A stretch of DNA of 64,000 bases from an uncultured Eubacteriales bacterium (GCA_934432725.1 CAKRZE010000002.1:124001-188000), one strand, 5' to 3'. Positions 45,453 through 54,397 are shown, numbered from the stretch's first letter. Numbers and translations: made by a program. The notes: generated by a model not told the origin, from the sequence alone.

Positions 45453-46766
45453 TCAGCTTTTGGATTCCGCGCCGCACGCTTCCGGCTGTTTTTCCGTATT
45501 TTCCGTCTTTTCCTTCTGACCGGCTTCGTTCCTCTGCGAGGTGATCGCCTCATACCTGCTTTGCAGATAGTCCACGGCGCGCCGTGCACCCTCACCCGGA
45601 TGCTCCCACGTTTCGGCGCGCACCTCACAGCGTCCCGCCGCATATTTCGGATCGGTCAGGCAGCGGTCGATCAGTCCCTTCAGCGAGGAAAGGTTGTCCG
45701 GCGTCAGCTTTTCTCCGATCCGCGGCAGGGCGGTGAAGGTCCAGTACGGCGTATCCAGCCACCATATATCATACGGTCCGCGGTCAAACTCGGTATCCGC
45801 GTAAATAACCGGCTTGTCATACACCAGTGAAAAGTCAAAGATGACGCCGGAAAAGTCCGAAATCAGAATGTCGGCACGCTTCAGCACGGAATAGTTGTCA
45901 TTGTCGCGGTTCCAGCTGAGCCGATCGGAATCCGGGTAACGCTCCATAAGCGAATCGATCAGCTCCTTCTCGGAGGTATAGGACTGCGGGTGCGGCCGTA
46001 TGACGATCCGGTATCCGGTCTCAAGCAGCACATCGATAATCTTCCCGCCGTACCTGCTGAAAATCGCGCTTGTCCCCCAGGACGGTGCCAGAAGCACCGT
46101 TGTCTCATGCTCCCCCACAGGCTCGGTATCCTCGGCAAGCCGCCGTGCCATATCATCCATATACGGAATTCCGATCTTTACAAGCTCCTTTGCGGGCAGC
46201 TCGCGGAGCTTTTCCAACGCCCTGACGTCCCGCACCTGATATTCTCCGGAGAGCAGCAGCGCATCGTAATAGTCAATGCCGAACATATGATATCCCGCAA
46301 CCTCGCTTGCAGCGTGCAGCATGTGAACATAGCAATCGACATTTTTGGAGCGCTTCCACTGATAGACATCCAGACCGGGCGTGGTTGCAAGCAGTACGGT
46401 GGCGTTAAGGAAATTCAGCTTGGCAAACGCTCTGTTGTTTTCACCGATGAACATCGGCTTGACATGCGTCAGTGTTGTTTTGAGCGCGGGATCGTCCTCG
46501 GATGCCGTCATATATACAACATCAATGCCGCGCCGGTCAAATTCCCGCAAAACCGGCTCAAACACGTTCCAATAGCGCTTGTGATCCGAAAAGACCACAT
46601 ACGGGATTTTATCCCGGTTCACATCGACCCGTTTGCCGCCGCTCAGGAAAAAGCGGAGCTTGACGATCCAGTCCTTGAGCAAATAGTTCAGCGCGCCGAG
46701 CAGCCCGATCAGGATTGCAAACAGCATGCTCCCCGTTCCGGGATCTATGTATAATCTCATTCCCAT
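45453..46766 (-). CDS. CDP-glycerol glycerophosphotransferase-like protein
   Basis: 437 aa. One or two N-terminal membrane segments (7-40) precede a TagF/TarB-type (Glyphos_transf) catalytic domain: VVFSDHKRYWNVFEP, LDVYQWKRSKNVDCYVHMLHA, PSWGTSAIFSRYGGKII, RPHPQSY and SDFSGVIFDFSLVYDKPVIY, the last being the family signature. It should transfer glycerol-phosphate (or another CDP-linked polyol) onto a membrane-bound acceptor, building a teichoic-acid-like chain. The start ATG at 46766 lies 6 nt after GGAGG; the ATG two codons earlier abuts the RBS. A Lys/Glu-rich tail ends the protein. Confidence 0.88.
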   Translation of the reverse strand: MGMRLYIDPGTGSMLFAILIGLLGALNYLLKDWIVKLRFFLSGGKRVDVNRDKIPYVVFSDHKRYWNVFEPVLREFDRRGIDVVYMTASEDDPALKTTLTHVKPMFIGENNRAFAKLNFLNATVLLATTPGLDVYQWKRSKNVDCYVHMLHAASEVAGYHMFGIDYYDALLLSGEYQVRDVRALEKLRELPAKELVKIGIPYMDDMARRLAEDTEPVGEHETTVLLAPSWGTSAIFSRYGGKIIDVLLETGYRIVIRPHPQSYTSEKELIDSLMERYPDSDRLSWNRDNDNYSVLKRADILISDFSGVIFDFSLVYDKPVIYADTEFDRGPYDIWWLDTPYWTFTALPRIGEKLTPDNLSSLKGLIDRCLTDPKYAAGRCEVRAETWEHPGEGARRAVDYLQSRYEAITSQRNEAGQKEKTENTEKQPEACGAESKS

Positions 46767-47248
46767 AACCATCCTCCTGAAAGAATCCGGTTCATTTTAC
46801 AAAAAACGTATGAGCGAAAGCCGCACGGTACGGACGCCGTTTCCGTCCTTCGCCGTCCGGTCCCGACCGCTGCCGCGGCGGGCAGCCTTTTCCGGGGTCC
46901 AAAGCCTCCGACCAAAAAAAGACCGGGCAGCTTATCGTCCGAAGCCGGGGCATTCCGCGCCCGATGCTGACGGCAGCGCTTCCGGCATCCGTAAGGGAGC
47001 CGGTCCGTGCCCTGACGGCAAAAAGGTGCAGTGCAGGGACAGTATACCGCAAAAAGCCTCTTTTGTCAAGGCTGGGACCCTCTGTACCCGCAAAGCCGGC
47101 AGCCGTGCGCCTGTCCGAAGCGGCATCGGATACCGGCACCGCAAAAGCCCCCGAAGAAAGACGCAGCACAGACGGCATCCGCTTCCCGTATCCTCTGAGG
47201 CTTTCCCGAAAGTGCCTCTGTTTTTTCGGGCGGATGCAGGGAAAGTTC
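46767..47248. other. Divergent intergenic region
   Basis: About 480 bp with no supported gene. A weak minus-strand -10 (TAAAAT near 46790-46797) could start the TagF-like operon, but no good -35 is present. Confidence 0.4.
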
Positions 47249-47277
47249 TTGACAAGACACGCAAATTATGTTATCCT
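47249..47277 (+). promoter_or_regulatory. Promoter of the 47352 gene
   Basis: TTGACA (47249-47254), 17-bp spacer, TATCCT (47272-47277); a TATAAT follows directly but at a 23-bp spacing. Confidence 0.7.
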
Positions 47278-47351
47278 TATAATAAGAATATAGTGGAACT
47301 GCACAGATTTTCAATCTGGCACCAACGCTTGAACCGGAAAGAGGGAGCAAT

Positions 47352-47660
47352 ATGGAAGATACACTGGTTGTCCATAAAAACGAGATCATTTATTTCGATG
47401 CGGTAAACAAATGTCATTACCGTCTCAACGCAGAAAACATCAAAAAGATCACCTATGACCACACGATTCTCAAAAAGTTCTTCGGTCTGAAGAAGGAGCT
47501 CGTCGAATTCATCAAGTTTGACATTGAGGATGAGGATATTCCGGCAGAGCTGTACGTATATGAGCACAAGGACCCCCATTTCCGCCGCTATATGGGCAGC
47601 GTCCGCTCCTTTGTCGATGACAACAAGGTGCCGCTGGAAATTAAGCGTCTGGATGAATAA
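47352..47660 (+). CDS. Small soluble protein, unknown function
   Basis: 102 aa, no signal peptide or membrane helix. Charged throughout, with alternating strand-like segments (DTLVVHKNEIIYFD, ELVEFIKFDIED, AELYVYEHKD) and a helix near 75-90 (RRYMGSVRSFVDDN). No family is recognised. RBS GAGGGAG lies just upstream of the ATG. It has its own promoter and a strong terminator, so it is very likely a real single-gene unit. Confidence 0.78.
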   Translation: MEDTLVVHKNEIIYFDAVNKCHYRLNAENIKKITYDHTILKKFFGLKKELVEFIKFDIEDEDIPAELYVYEHKDPHFRRYMGSVRSFVDDNKVPLEIKRLDE

Positions 47661-47690
47661 TCTGCGGGCAGAAGGTCTTACTGCCTGAAG

Positions 47691-47766
47691 GTCCCGTCCG
47701 AACATCCGCCCCGTCTGCCTCTTCGGCAATGCTGGGATCGGCATCGGACGGGACTTTTGTTTTTTC
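47691..47766 (+). terminator. Intrinsic terminator with long hairpin
   Basis: GTCCCGTCCGA (47691-47701) pairs with TCGGACGGGAC (47744-47754), followed by TTTTGTTTTTT. The 42-nt loop contains a smaller hairpin around CTTCGG. Confidence 0.85.
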
Positions 47767-48039
47767 ATGCCTGCACCGGCTGTGTGCCTCGGGCGAATGA
47801 GCGGCAGCAGGACATTCCGGACCTTTGGCACCGGCACACCCTTCCCTTCTCCGTTTCCCGCTTCCGTTTTCCGAAAAAGAGGCAGGATACAAAGAGGCTG
47901 TCAGGCTGCTTTGAACGAGCCTTCGGATATGAGGACCGGATACCGCCTCATCCGATGCGGTCCGGCTGTTTTTTTATTTTCCGGTCTTTTCGGCGGCAGG
48001 CTGCCGCGCAGGGTCAAAGCGGTCAATGCCGAAAACAAA

Positions 48040-48242
48040 GGGACTGTTAAAACCCGGATGCTTTTAACAGTCCCTCAAACATGCCTGCCGGAATTCCGGC
48101 ATTTTTGGTGCATTCTTGGTTGTTTTTCCCCTGTCCCTTTGTTTTTTCGGCTTTTCCCCGCGGCAAACAGCGGCGTTCAGTCCTCCGGACAATGCCAAAG
48201 GGAGTGTGAAAAACGCAAAACAGGCTTTTTTACACTCCCTTT
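48040..48242. repeat. Dispersed hairpin-ended element, full copy
   Basis: The left end is the 13-bp perfect stem GGGACTGTTAAAA/TTTTAACAGTCCC. Then come TCAAACATGCC, the palindrome GCCGGAATTCCGGC, CCCTGTCCCTTTG, CCCCGCGGCAAACAGCGGCG and CAATGCCAAAG. The right end is a hairpin GGGAGTGTGAAAAA/TTTTTTACACTCCC. It lies between two convergent genes and may terminate both. Best-preserved of five copies in the window. Confidence 0.85.
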
Positions 48243-48250
48243 CGCTGTTA

Positions 48251-49963
48251 TCAGTCGATGGTACGGTCGATTTTAAAGCGAACGATCTTTTTAGAGGTGT
48301 TTTTCTCGAATTCCGTATCACGCAGCTTCACAATTCCGACTGCCTTATAGGATACCATCCGCGCGTTCACCTGCTTCATTTCGGCGTTGAAGTACGCCTG
48401 CGCATCCTCGATCCCGTGTGCCTTGAGCGTTTCGTAATCCGGGTAAATTTCAGCGACGATCACTTCCCTGCCGGGCTGGGACTTGCTCTGTCCCGCATAC
48501 ACAACGACCTCATTTACGCCGCTGATCCGGGATATCTCCGTTTCGATCTCCTCCGGATATACGTTCTTTCCGTTGGAGAAAATAATCAGATTTTTCAGAC
48601 GTCCGGTAATATAGATCCAGCCGTCCTCATCCAGCTTGCCGTAATCTCCCGTCTTGAAGAAGCCGTCCTCCGTAAAGGCTTTGGCAGTTGCCTCCGGGTC
48701 CTTGAAATAGCCCTGCATCACGTTCGGACCCTTGACGGCAATCTCGCCCTCCCCGTTCTCATCCGGATCAAGGATTCTGACCTCTTCCCCGATGATCGGC
48801 GTTCCGACAGAGCCTTTTTTCTGCAATTTATTCCGGTTGCAGGAGATCAGGGGAGCGCACTCGGTAATGCCGTAGCCGTTGAGAATCGTAATGCCGATGG
48901 CGTCAAACGTATCGATAATGTCCTGATTCAGTGCGGCGCCGCCGCAGATGATCATCTCCACCTTGCCGCCGAAGGCATCCAGGACGCTTGCAAACAGCTT
49001 TCGTCTGACATCGATGCCGACCTTGCGCAGTCCGTTTGAAACCTTCATCGCCTTGCGCAGGAAGTCCGCCTTGCCCTGCTTCTCCGCGTTTGCCCAGATC
49101 CGCTTATAAAAGGTCTCCACAAAAAGAGGAACCAGCACAAGATGCGTCGGCTGAACCTCCTTCAGCTCGTTCAGAAGGTATTTCAGACCGCTGGAAATGA
49201 AGATATAGGAGCCCTGTGAGAAATGTCCGACAAAATTGACCGTAGAGCCGAAGGTGTGATGCGGCGGAAGCACATTCATCGTGCGGGGCGTAATGGCAAA
49301 GTTATACATGCCCTGCGTCATATCCGACACGATGTTTTTGGTGGAAAGCATGACGCCTTTTCCCTTTCCGGTCGTACCGGAGGTAAAGACAATGGAGGCG
49401 ACACGGTCCGGATCGATTTCATAGGTATCGTAAGAATCATCGCCTTCCGAGATGCGCTTTGCCCCGTCTGCGGTGATATCGGCGAGGGAGAGCGCCCCCT
49501 CCGCCTCCGGCTTTGCGTCCATACAGACAAGCACCGGCTTCTTCGTCATATCCCCGGCAATCTCCGTAACCTTCTGCTCCACAGCCTTGCTGTAAAACAC
49601 AAACGAGCACTCCGCAGATACCACAATAGACTCCATGTCCGGCACCGGAAGCTCCTTGTCGATCGGAACCGTGACAGCTCCCACCGACATCAGCGCAAAA
49701 TACGAAAGAATCCAGTGAACCGAGCTTTCTCCGATGAGCGCGGCGTGGCTGTCGCGGATGCCGAGCGCGATCATGCCGGTTCCCATGCTGCGGATTCTGT
49801 CACGCGCCTCGGAATAGGTGATGTTTGTAATCTCCGGCTTGCGCGGGTTTTCCTTCCATCCGATTGCCGGACGGTCCGGATACTTCGCCGCGACATTGTC
49901 CGTCATCACGCGGAAATCACGGAATACTGTGGTTTCGTAAAGAGGATAATTCTTTTTGGACAT
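48251..49963 (-). CDS. AMP-forming acyl-CoA synthetase-like protein
   Basis: 570 aa member of the adenylate-forming family, closest in style to long-chain fatty acid CoA ligases. The P-loop motif is FTSGTTGKGKGVMLS, then GYGITECAPLIS, TGDYGKLDEDGWIYITGRLKNLIIFSNGKNVYPEEIE and a C-terminal Lys region (NTSKKIVRF). It activates a carboxylic acid with ATP and probably passes it to CoA or a carrier. No acyl carrier protein is adjacent. The start ATG is preceded by an SD-hairpin module with an in-frame TTG four codons earlier. It follows the GT4 gene by 170 bp on the same strand. Confidence 0.92.
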   Translation of the reverse strand: MSKKNYPLYETTVFRDFRVMTDNVAAKYPDRPAIGWKENPRKPEITNITYSEARDRIRSMGTGMIALGIRDSHAALIGESSVHWILSYFALMSVGAVTVPIDKELPVPDMESIVVSAECSFVFYSKAVEQKVTEIAGDMTKKPVLVCMDAKPEAEGALSLADITADGAKRISEGDDSYDTYEIDPDRVASIVFTSGTTGKGKGVMLSTKNIVSDMTQGMYNFAITPRTMNVLPPHHTFGSTVNFVGHFSQGSYIFISSGLKYLLNELKEVQPTHLVLVPLFVETFYKRIWANAEKQGKADFLRKAMKVSNGLRKVGIDVRRKLFASVLDAFGGKVEMIICGGAALNQDIIDTFDAIGITILNGYGITECAPLISCNRNKLQKKGSVGTPIIGEEVRILDPDENGEGEIAVKGPNVMQGYFKDPEATAKAFTEDGFFKTGDYGKLDEDGWIYITGRLKNLIIFSNGKNVYPEEIETEISRISGVNEVVVYAGQSKSQPGREVIVAEIYPDYETLKAHGIEDAQAYFNAEMKQVNARMVSYKAVGIVKLRDTEFEKNTSKKIVRFKIDRTID

Positions 49964-50004
49964 AGTGTTGACCAAGGCTTCCGCAGCAGCGGAAGCTTCC
50001 TTTC
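49964..50004 (-). promoter_or_regulatory. SD-hairpin-start module of the acyl-CoA synthetase gene
   Basis: Minus strand: SD GAAAGGAA (49997-50004), perfect 8-bp stem GCTTCCGC/GCGGAAGC (49977-49984 with 49989-49996, loop TGCT), then CTTGGTCAACACT before the ATG. TTG-GTC parallels ATG-GTC at 57913 and 59812. Confidence 0.65.
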
Positions 50005-50135
50005 TTAATATCAAAAACAATACGGCTCTGCGGCGCTTCCCGCCGCAAATCCGGCTGAAACAAAAGAACGGCTGAAAACGGTCCCGGGTGAAAAGACAGG
50101 AGCGTTTCCGAAAAATCCTCCGCAGGGACAAGGGG

Positions 50136-51431
50136 TCACGGACGCTTCATGCGCTGTATCAGCATTTCGCTTTCCGTGCGGATTTTATTCACTGCGGCAA
50201 GCGTCTCGGAGGCGGCGGCAAAGAAATCGTCGCCGGTTTCCGGCTTGCGCGGCGGCAGAGGCTGTCTGTGCTCCGACAAAATTTCACGGTAGCGGTCATT
50301 GGCGTGCCGGATCGCATCCTCCCAGGAAAGATAGATCTCCTCGGAAGCGATCTTTCCGATCTCCTTCAGCGCGCTGCGGTTTCTGCACGCCCAAAGCACG
50401 CGCTCCGCAAGCGAATCCGCATCCTCGCGCACCAGAATTCCGTTCCGCATATGTGCGATTCCCTCTGCGGCGCAGCTGTCCGCAATCAGAAGGCTCGGGC
50501 AGGAGCACGCGGCTGCCTCCCGTACCACGATCCCGTTCGTATCGAAGGTAGACGGAAACAGAAACAGATCCGCCCGGCTGAAATAGGCGCGCAGAAGCTC
50601 CCGGTCCCGGATGGCTCCCGTAAAAATGCACCGGTCCTCCAGACTGATTTCCTTCACATAGTCCTGAATTTCCGCGCGGTCCACACCGTCCCCAACCAGA
50701 ATAAAGCGAAAATCAAAGCCGGCATCGCGCACCTTCCGCAGCCCGTCCAAGGACAGCCGGACGCCCTTGTACCACATCATTCTGCCGACAAACAGAAAAA
50801 TCGGGATCTGCTCCGGAAGCCTCCATTTTTCATCCAGCTCCCGGACTGCCTCCGGCGAGGCCTTTCCCTTCGGAAAGTCAACGCCGTTTTCCATCACCGT
50901 ATACTCCCCCGCATATCCGAGCGAACGGAGGTTTTCCCCCGCACCCCGGCTCACGACCCAAACCTCATCGCAGGCGGAGATGTTATTAATCATGATCCTG
51001 ATGGTGGCTTCCTGAAGCAGCTTGCTCTTCAGCGCCTTCCGGATGTCAATATCGAATTTTGTATGGTAAGTAAAGATGACCGGAACACCGGTCTGCTCCC
51101 GCAGAAGCCGCGCCAGAAAGTTGGAGATCATCGGACAGTGAGAGTGAATGAGCGATGGTCGGAACTGTGCAAGCTGCCGCATCAGCTCGGCGGAAAAGGG
51201 CTGTCCGCACCGATAACCGAAGGCGGCGGGAATCGGAAGACTGGAATACCGGTACACCGGAAAATCGTAATGGTCCTCCACGTTCGGATACCGCGGCGTT
51301 GCAACTGCGGCATCGGCATACTGCTTTTGCAGAACGGAGGCATAATTGACCACGACGTTGGCAACTCCGTCGATCGTGGGCGGAAAGGAGTCGTTCATCA
51401 GTACAATACGCGGACGCTCAGCTGTATTCAT
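50136..51431 (-). CDS. GT4 glycosyltransferase
   Basis: 431 aa GT-B fold. The N-terminal domain opens RIVLMNDSFPPTIDGVANVV and has SLIHSHCPMISNFLARLL and TYHTKFDIDI; the C-terminal domain has FVGRMMWYKGVRL and the donor-binding motif FLFPSTFDTNGIVVREAAACSCPSLL. It resembles enzymes that add glucose to diacylglycerol or mannose to phosphatidylinositol. The acceptor is unknown, but a glycolipid is plausible beside the acyl-CoA synthetase gene and a teichoic-type locus. The start at 51431 follows GAAAGGAATG. Confidence 0.9.
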   Translation of the reverse strand: MNTAERPRIVLMNDSFPPTIDGVANVVVNYASVLQKQYADAAVATPRYPNVEDHYDFPVYRYSSLPIPAAFGYRCGQPFSAELMRQLAQFRPSLIHSHCPMISNFLARLLREQTGVPVIFTYHTKFDIDIRKALKSKLLQEATIRIMINNISACDEVWVVSRGAGENLRSLGYAGEYTVMENGVDFPKGKASPEAVRELDEKWRLPEQIPIFLFVGRMMWYKGVRLSLDGLRKVRDAGFDFRFILVGDGVDRAEIQDYVKEISLEDRCIFTGAIRDRELLRAYFSRADLFLFPSTFDTNGIVVREAAACSCPSLLIADSCAAEGIAHMRNGILVREDADSLAERVLWACRNRSALKEIGKIASEEIYLSWEDAIRHANDRYREILSEHRQPLPPRKPETGDDFFAAASETLAAVNKIRTESEMLIQRMKRP

Positions 51432-51595
51432 AAAAACATTCCTTTCGTATTCTGTCAAAAGAGGCCGGACACGCCTGCGCCGACCGCATAAGCCGTCGGA
51501 AAACCGGCAGAGGATTCACGTCATCCCCTCCGGAGGCGAAGCCGTCCGCCGCGGCGGTCAAACCCGCCTTCTGTGCTTTTTGCCGGACCGGCGGT

Positions 51596-52276
51596 TTACT
51601 GACGGCTTTTCTTTCTCTGATTTCTGTAGGCAATGGTCAAGGCCGTCAGGCGCTTGATCCCGTGACAAAGCAGGATCAGAAAGGCAAATACTGCGATCCA
51701 TCGGATCAGGCTGATATGAACGATCCAGCTGCCGAAGAACCGGATGGCGAAAATGTCCATCAAAATATAAATTGCCATGACAATACAGACGTAAACCGAC
51801 ATGACCAGTGTCTGAGAAAAATAGGTGAACCTGCGAAGCATAAACCATCCGACGATAATGACCGCCGAAACGGCAAAATATTTCAGAACAAACGGAAGCG
51901 ATGCGTTGAACACCCCGTTTTCCCCGTAAGCCGTATGGAAGATGCGGCTCATGGAGACAACATACAGCACCGGCACAATCAGAAGTCCGCACCACATCAG
52001 CCAGAGAAGGACGTTCAGTATACGCTCCAGCCACGACTGCTTCTGCGCGTTTTTCGCAAGCTCCCGGCAGAAATCGCGGTAATCCATCCCGATGACCGCA
52101 TCCAATGCCTCTCCGCGCTGCTGGCTCTCCAGTGCCATGCCGACCAGATCGGACATGGTTTCTTCAAACACGACCTCATTCAGATAGCACGCTTCCAGAT
52201 AGTGCCTCATTTTGCGCAGCACACGTCGGTTCTCCTTCGAGAGCTGACCGGTAGCCTTTTTAATCTCACTGCTCAT
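51596..52276 (-). CDS. PadR-associated membrane protein
   Basis: 226 aa. The soluble N-terminal 85 residues (KENRRVLRKMRHYLEACYLNEVVFEETMSDLVGMALESQQRGE...VIGMDYRDFCREL) resemble the DUF1048/DUF1129-type modules that accompany PadR regulators. Four hydrophobic segments follow (about 88-110, 128-147, 155-176, 187-207). It overlaps the padR gene by 11 bp, so the pair is translationally coupled. By analogy it may be a membrane component or sensor of envelope stress controlled by the adjacent regulator; this is inference. Confidence 0.8.
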   Translation of the reverse strand: MSSEIKKATGQLSKENRRVLRKMRHYLEACYLNEVVFEETMSDLVGMALESQQRGEALDAVIGMDYRDFCRELAKNAQKQSWLERILNVLLWLMWCGLLIVPVLYVVSMSRIFHTAYGENGVFNASLPFVLKYFAVSAVIIVGWFMLRRFTYFSQTLVMSVYVCIVMAIYILMDIFAIRFFGSWIVHISLIRWIAVFAFLILLCHGIKRLTALTIAYRNQRKKSRQ

Positions 52277-52610
52277 CCGCCGGAACCTCCGTTTTCATAA
52301 TGTGAGAAACCGCTTGAAACAGCTGATTCCAGCATGCCTCAAAGGACTCCAGATACTGTTTTCCGCTTTCGGTGATCGTAAAGTATTTTCGTTTCGGTCC
52401 GAGCGGGGAAGGAAGCAGTGCGGCACTGATATTTCCCTGCTTCTCAAGCCGCATCAGAAGCGGATAGATCGTACCCTCTGCCATATCGCGAAAGCCGACT
52501 GCCCTCAGATACTCCATGATTTCGTAACCATATGTGGTTTTCTGGCTGATGATCTTCAGGATACAGCCCTCAAGCGTACCCCGCATCAGCTGCGACTTAT
52601 CAAAATTCAT
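52266..52610 (-). CDS. PadR-family transcriptional regulator
   Basis: 114 aa winged-helix repressor. LMRGTLEGCILKIISQKTTYGYEIMEYL and GTIYPLLMRLEKQGNISA are the standard PadR N-terminal features; the C-terminal helix (KQYLESFEACWNQL) is the dimerisation part. The start at 52610 follows GGGAG by 5 nt. It is autoregulated in all likelihood: a 20-bp palindrome overlaps the -10 of its promoter. Confidence 0.93.
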   Translation of the reverse strand: MNFDKSQLMRGTLEGCILKIISQKTTYGYEIMEYLRAVGFRDMAEGTIYPLLMRLEKQGNISAALLPSPLGPKRKYFTITESGKQYLESFEACWNQLFQAVSHIMKTEVPADEQ

Positions 52611-52668
52611 ATGGTCTCCCATCCCGGTCCAGTGATCCGGCGCGTTTGCCGCCGACACGTAAAATATA

Positions 52669-52688
52669 ACTATATTGTACAACATAGT
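52669..52688. promoter_or_regulatory. Probable PadR operator
   Basis: A 20-bp near-perfect palindrome reading ACTATATTGTACAACATAGT covers the -10 box of the padR promoter; arms ACTAT/ATAGT and the central TTGTACAA match. Confidence 0.7.
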
Positions 52689-52702
52689 AGCCGCTTTGTC
52701 AA
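52674..52702 (-). promoter_or_regulatory. Sigma-A promoter of padR and its membrane partner
   Basis: TTGACA (52697-52702), 17-bp spacer, TACAAT (52674-52679). Confidence 0.88.
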
Positions 52703-52721
52703 GCATTCCCTCCTGGAAGTT

Positions 52722-52915
52722 GGGACTGTTTCAAAACCCGGGAGGTTTAACAGTCCATCCCTCAAAAATGCCGACCGGAATTCCGGCATTTCCGATGCGA
52801 TCCTGACCGTTTTTACCCCGTGCCTGTGTTTTTCCGGCATTCCCCGCGGCAAAGCTGCGGCGTTCTGCCGCCGGGATCAATGCCGGCGGGTAAAAAGCGC
52901 AAAACAAATTTCCCC
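52722..52915. repeat. Dispersed hairpin-ended element, diverged copy
   Basis: GGGACTGTTTCAAAA...TTTAACAGTCC at the left, then TCAAAAATGCC, GACCGGAATTCCGGCAT, TTTTTCCGGCATTCCCCGCGGCAAAG, and a decayed right hairpin GGGTAAAAAGCGC. Same order of blocks as at 48040-48242. Confidence 0.75.
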
Positions 52916-52930
52916 TTCTGCGGTATCCTG

Positions 52931-53325
52931 AGCGGTGTTTCCGGAGAGAAGGTCCGTCCGGAGCAAAGCGCCGCAATTCCCCCGCAGCTCCGTGCCCTGT
53001 CCGCAGAGGCTCCCCCGTTCCGCAAGACTTTATACGCATACTCTGCGGCATTCCGGCGAGATGATCCGCACGGAGCAAAGCCGCGCTGCTCCGTGCTCTG
53101 TCCGCAGAGGTCCCCCGTTCCGTAAAGCTTTTAAGCGCATGCTCTGCGGCATTCCGGCGAGATGATCCGCACGGAGCAAAGCAGTGCAGCGCCGTGTTCG
53201 TCCGCAGAGGCTCCCCCCTGTTCCGCAAGACTTTATACGCATGCTCTGCGGCATTCCGGCGAGATGATCCGCACGGAGCAAAGCCGCACAGCACCGTGTT
53301 CCGTCCAAGGAAGCTTCCTCCGCTT
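52931..53325. repeat. Tandem ~102-bp repeats, three copies plus a diverged one
   Basis: Copies start at 53045, 53146 and 53248 with GCGGCATTCCGGCGAGATGA, preceded by a diverged copy from about 52940. Each runs TCCGCACGGAGCAAAGC, CGTCCGCAGAGG-like, CCCCGTTCCG, and ACGCATGCTCT. Identity is highest in the first 35 bp and last 20 bp. No protein-coding use is supported. Confidence 0.88.
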
Positions 53326-53354
53326 TCCCCCCCGGTCAATTTTCCCGTTATACA

Positions 53355-53383
53355 TTGACACCGGGATGAAATTCCTGTATAAT
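53355..53383 (+). promoter_or_regulatory. Consensus sigma-A promoter
   Basis: TTGACA (53355-53360), 17-bp spacer, TATAAT (53378-53383), upstream of the DUF6062 gene. Confidence 0.9.
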
Positions 53384-53446
53384 ACACGCAGCGGGGTCTG
53401 TCCGTCCTGCGCCCCCGTGCAGGCAGGCAGCACGCGCATTTCCGAA

Positions 53447-53489
53447 GAAAGGACGCTTTCACCCGCGTGAAGGCGATTTTGCCGGCAGC
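53447..53489 (+). promoter_or_regulatory. SD-hairpin-start module of the DUF6062 gene
   Basis: SD GAAAGGA (53447-53453), 8-bp stem GCTTTCAC/GTGAAGGC with one G-U pair (53455-53462 with 53467-53474), then 15 nt to the ATG. More diverged than the other four modules. Confidence 0.5.
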
Positions 53490-54209
53490 ATGGAAAAAAT
53501 CTATACAATTCCGGTCAACGAGACGTTTGACGCCTGTGCGGAGGACTCGGCGTGCGGCTGCCCGTTCTGCCGCCTTGCAAACAGACTGGAGGAGAATGAG
53601 CTGGAGCTGATTCTGGGCGCCTCCATGATGGAGCCGGATGTCCGGATCCGCACAAATGCGCTCGGATTTTGCCGTGAGCACTATGACATGATGCTCTCCC
53701 GGCAGAAAAAGCTTCCACTCGCGCTGATTCTGCAAAGTCATCTGGACGAGGTCCGGAACGATACGGAGAGCGGCGGGCTTTCCTCTCTGATCAAGGGAGC
53801 GGGATCCGGCGTGGCGGAAAAACTGGAAAAGCGGGAAAAAAGCTGCTATGTCTGCGAAAGAACCGAAAGCTCCCTTGCAAAAATGTTTGAAAATGCCGCA
53901 TGGCTCTGGGAAAACGATCCCGCCTTCCGGAAGAAAACAGATGCCCAGCCGTATTTTTGTCTGCCGCATCTGCGCATGTGGCTGGCTGCGGGACAGCGGG
54001 AAATCGGAAAAAAGAATTTTCCTGCCTTTTATAAAGCGGTCGCAGCCGTCTCCAACGCCTATTTTGACAGCCTCCGGGAGGACATCGGCTGGTTTGTCAA
54101 AAAATTCGACTACCGCTATGACGCAGAGCCGTGGGGAAACGCCAAGGACGCCTGCGAGCGCGCGATCCGCTTCCTTGCAGGTGACCTGCACCGGAATCCG
54201 GGAAAATAA
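53490..54209 (+). CDS. DUF6062-like protein with paired Cys/His motifs
   Basis: 239 aa, soluble. Two similar halves each carry a CxxC and a later CxxH: CGCPFC (about 22-27) with FCREHY, then CYVC (about 119-122) with FCLPHL. This suggests two zinc or metal sites of duplicated origin. The rest is helical (DPAFRKKTDAQPYF, FPAFYKAVAAVSNAYF). It fits DUF6062 of Clostridia from memory; function is unknown. The consensus promoter lies 107 bp upstream, and the RBS is separated from the ATG by a hairpin. The GH38 gene follows after 188 bp and may be cotranscribed. Confidence 0.82.
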   Translation: MEKIYTIPVNETFDACAEDSACGCPFCRLANRLEENELELILGASMMEPDVRIRTNALGFCREHYDMMLSRQKKLPLALILQSHLDEVRNDTESGGLSSLIKGAGSGVAEKLEKREKSCYVCERTESSLAKMFENAAWLWENDPAFRKKTDAQPYFCLPHLRMWLAAGQREIGKKNFPAFYKAVAAVSNAYFDSLREDIGWFVKKFDYRYDAEPWGNAKDACERAIRFLAGDLHRNPGK

Positions 54210-54397
54210 CGCACCGCCTGATGCCGTGATTTTCCGCGGTGCAAAAATGCGACGCCGTCGTCAAAGGAGAATTCTCCCCAAGACCGGAACGGGCTTCCCC
54301 GCCCGGATGCCGCTTTGCCGGAAGAATGTACCGCCGCCCGGCAGAAAAACCCCGAAAAACCGTCATTCGCATTCCAATCAGAAAGGAATTATATTAT

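Noticed and set aside
53030..53308. 92-codon minus-strand frame with repeated RADHLAGMPQSMR
   Set aside because: Translation of the ~102-bp tandem repeat, with copies shifting frame.
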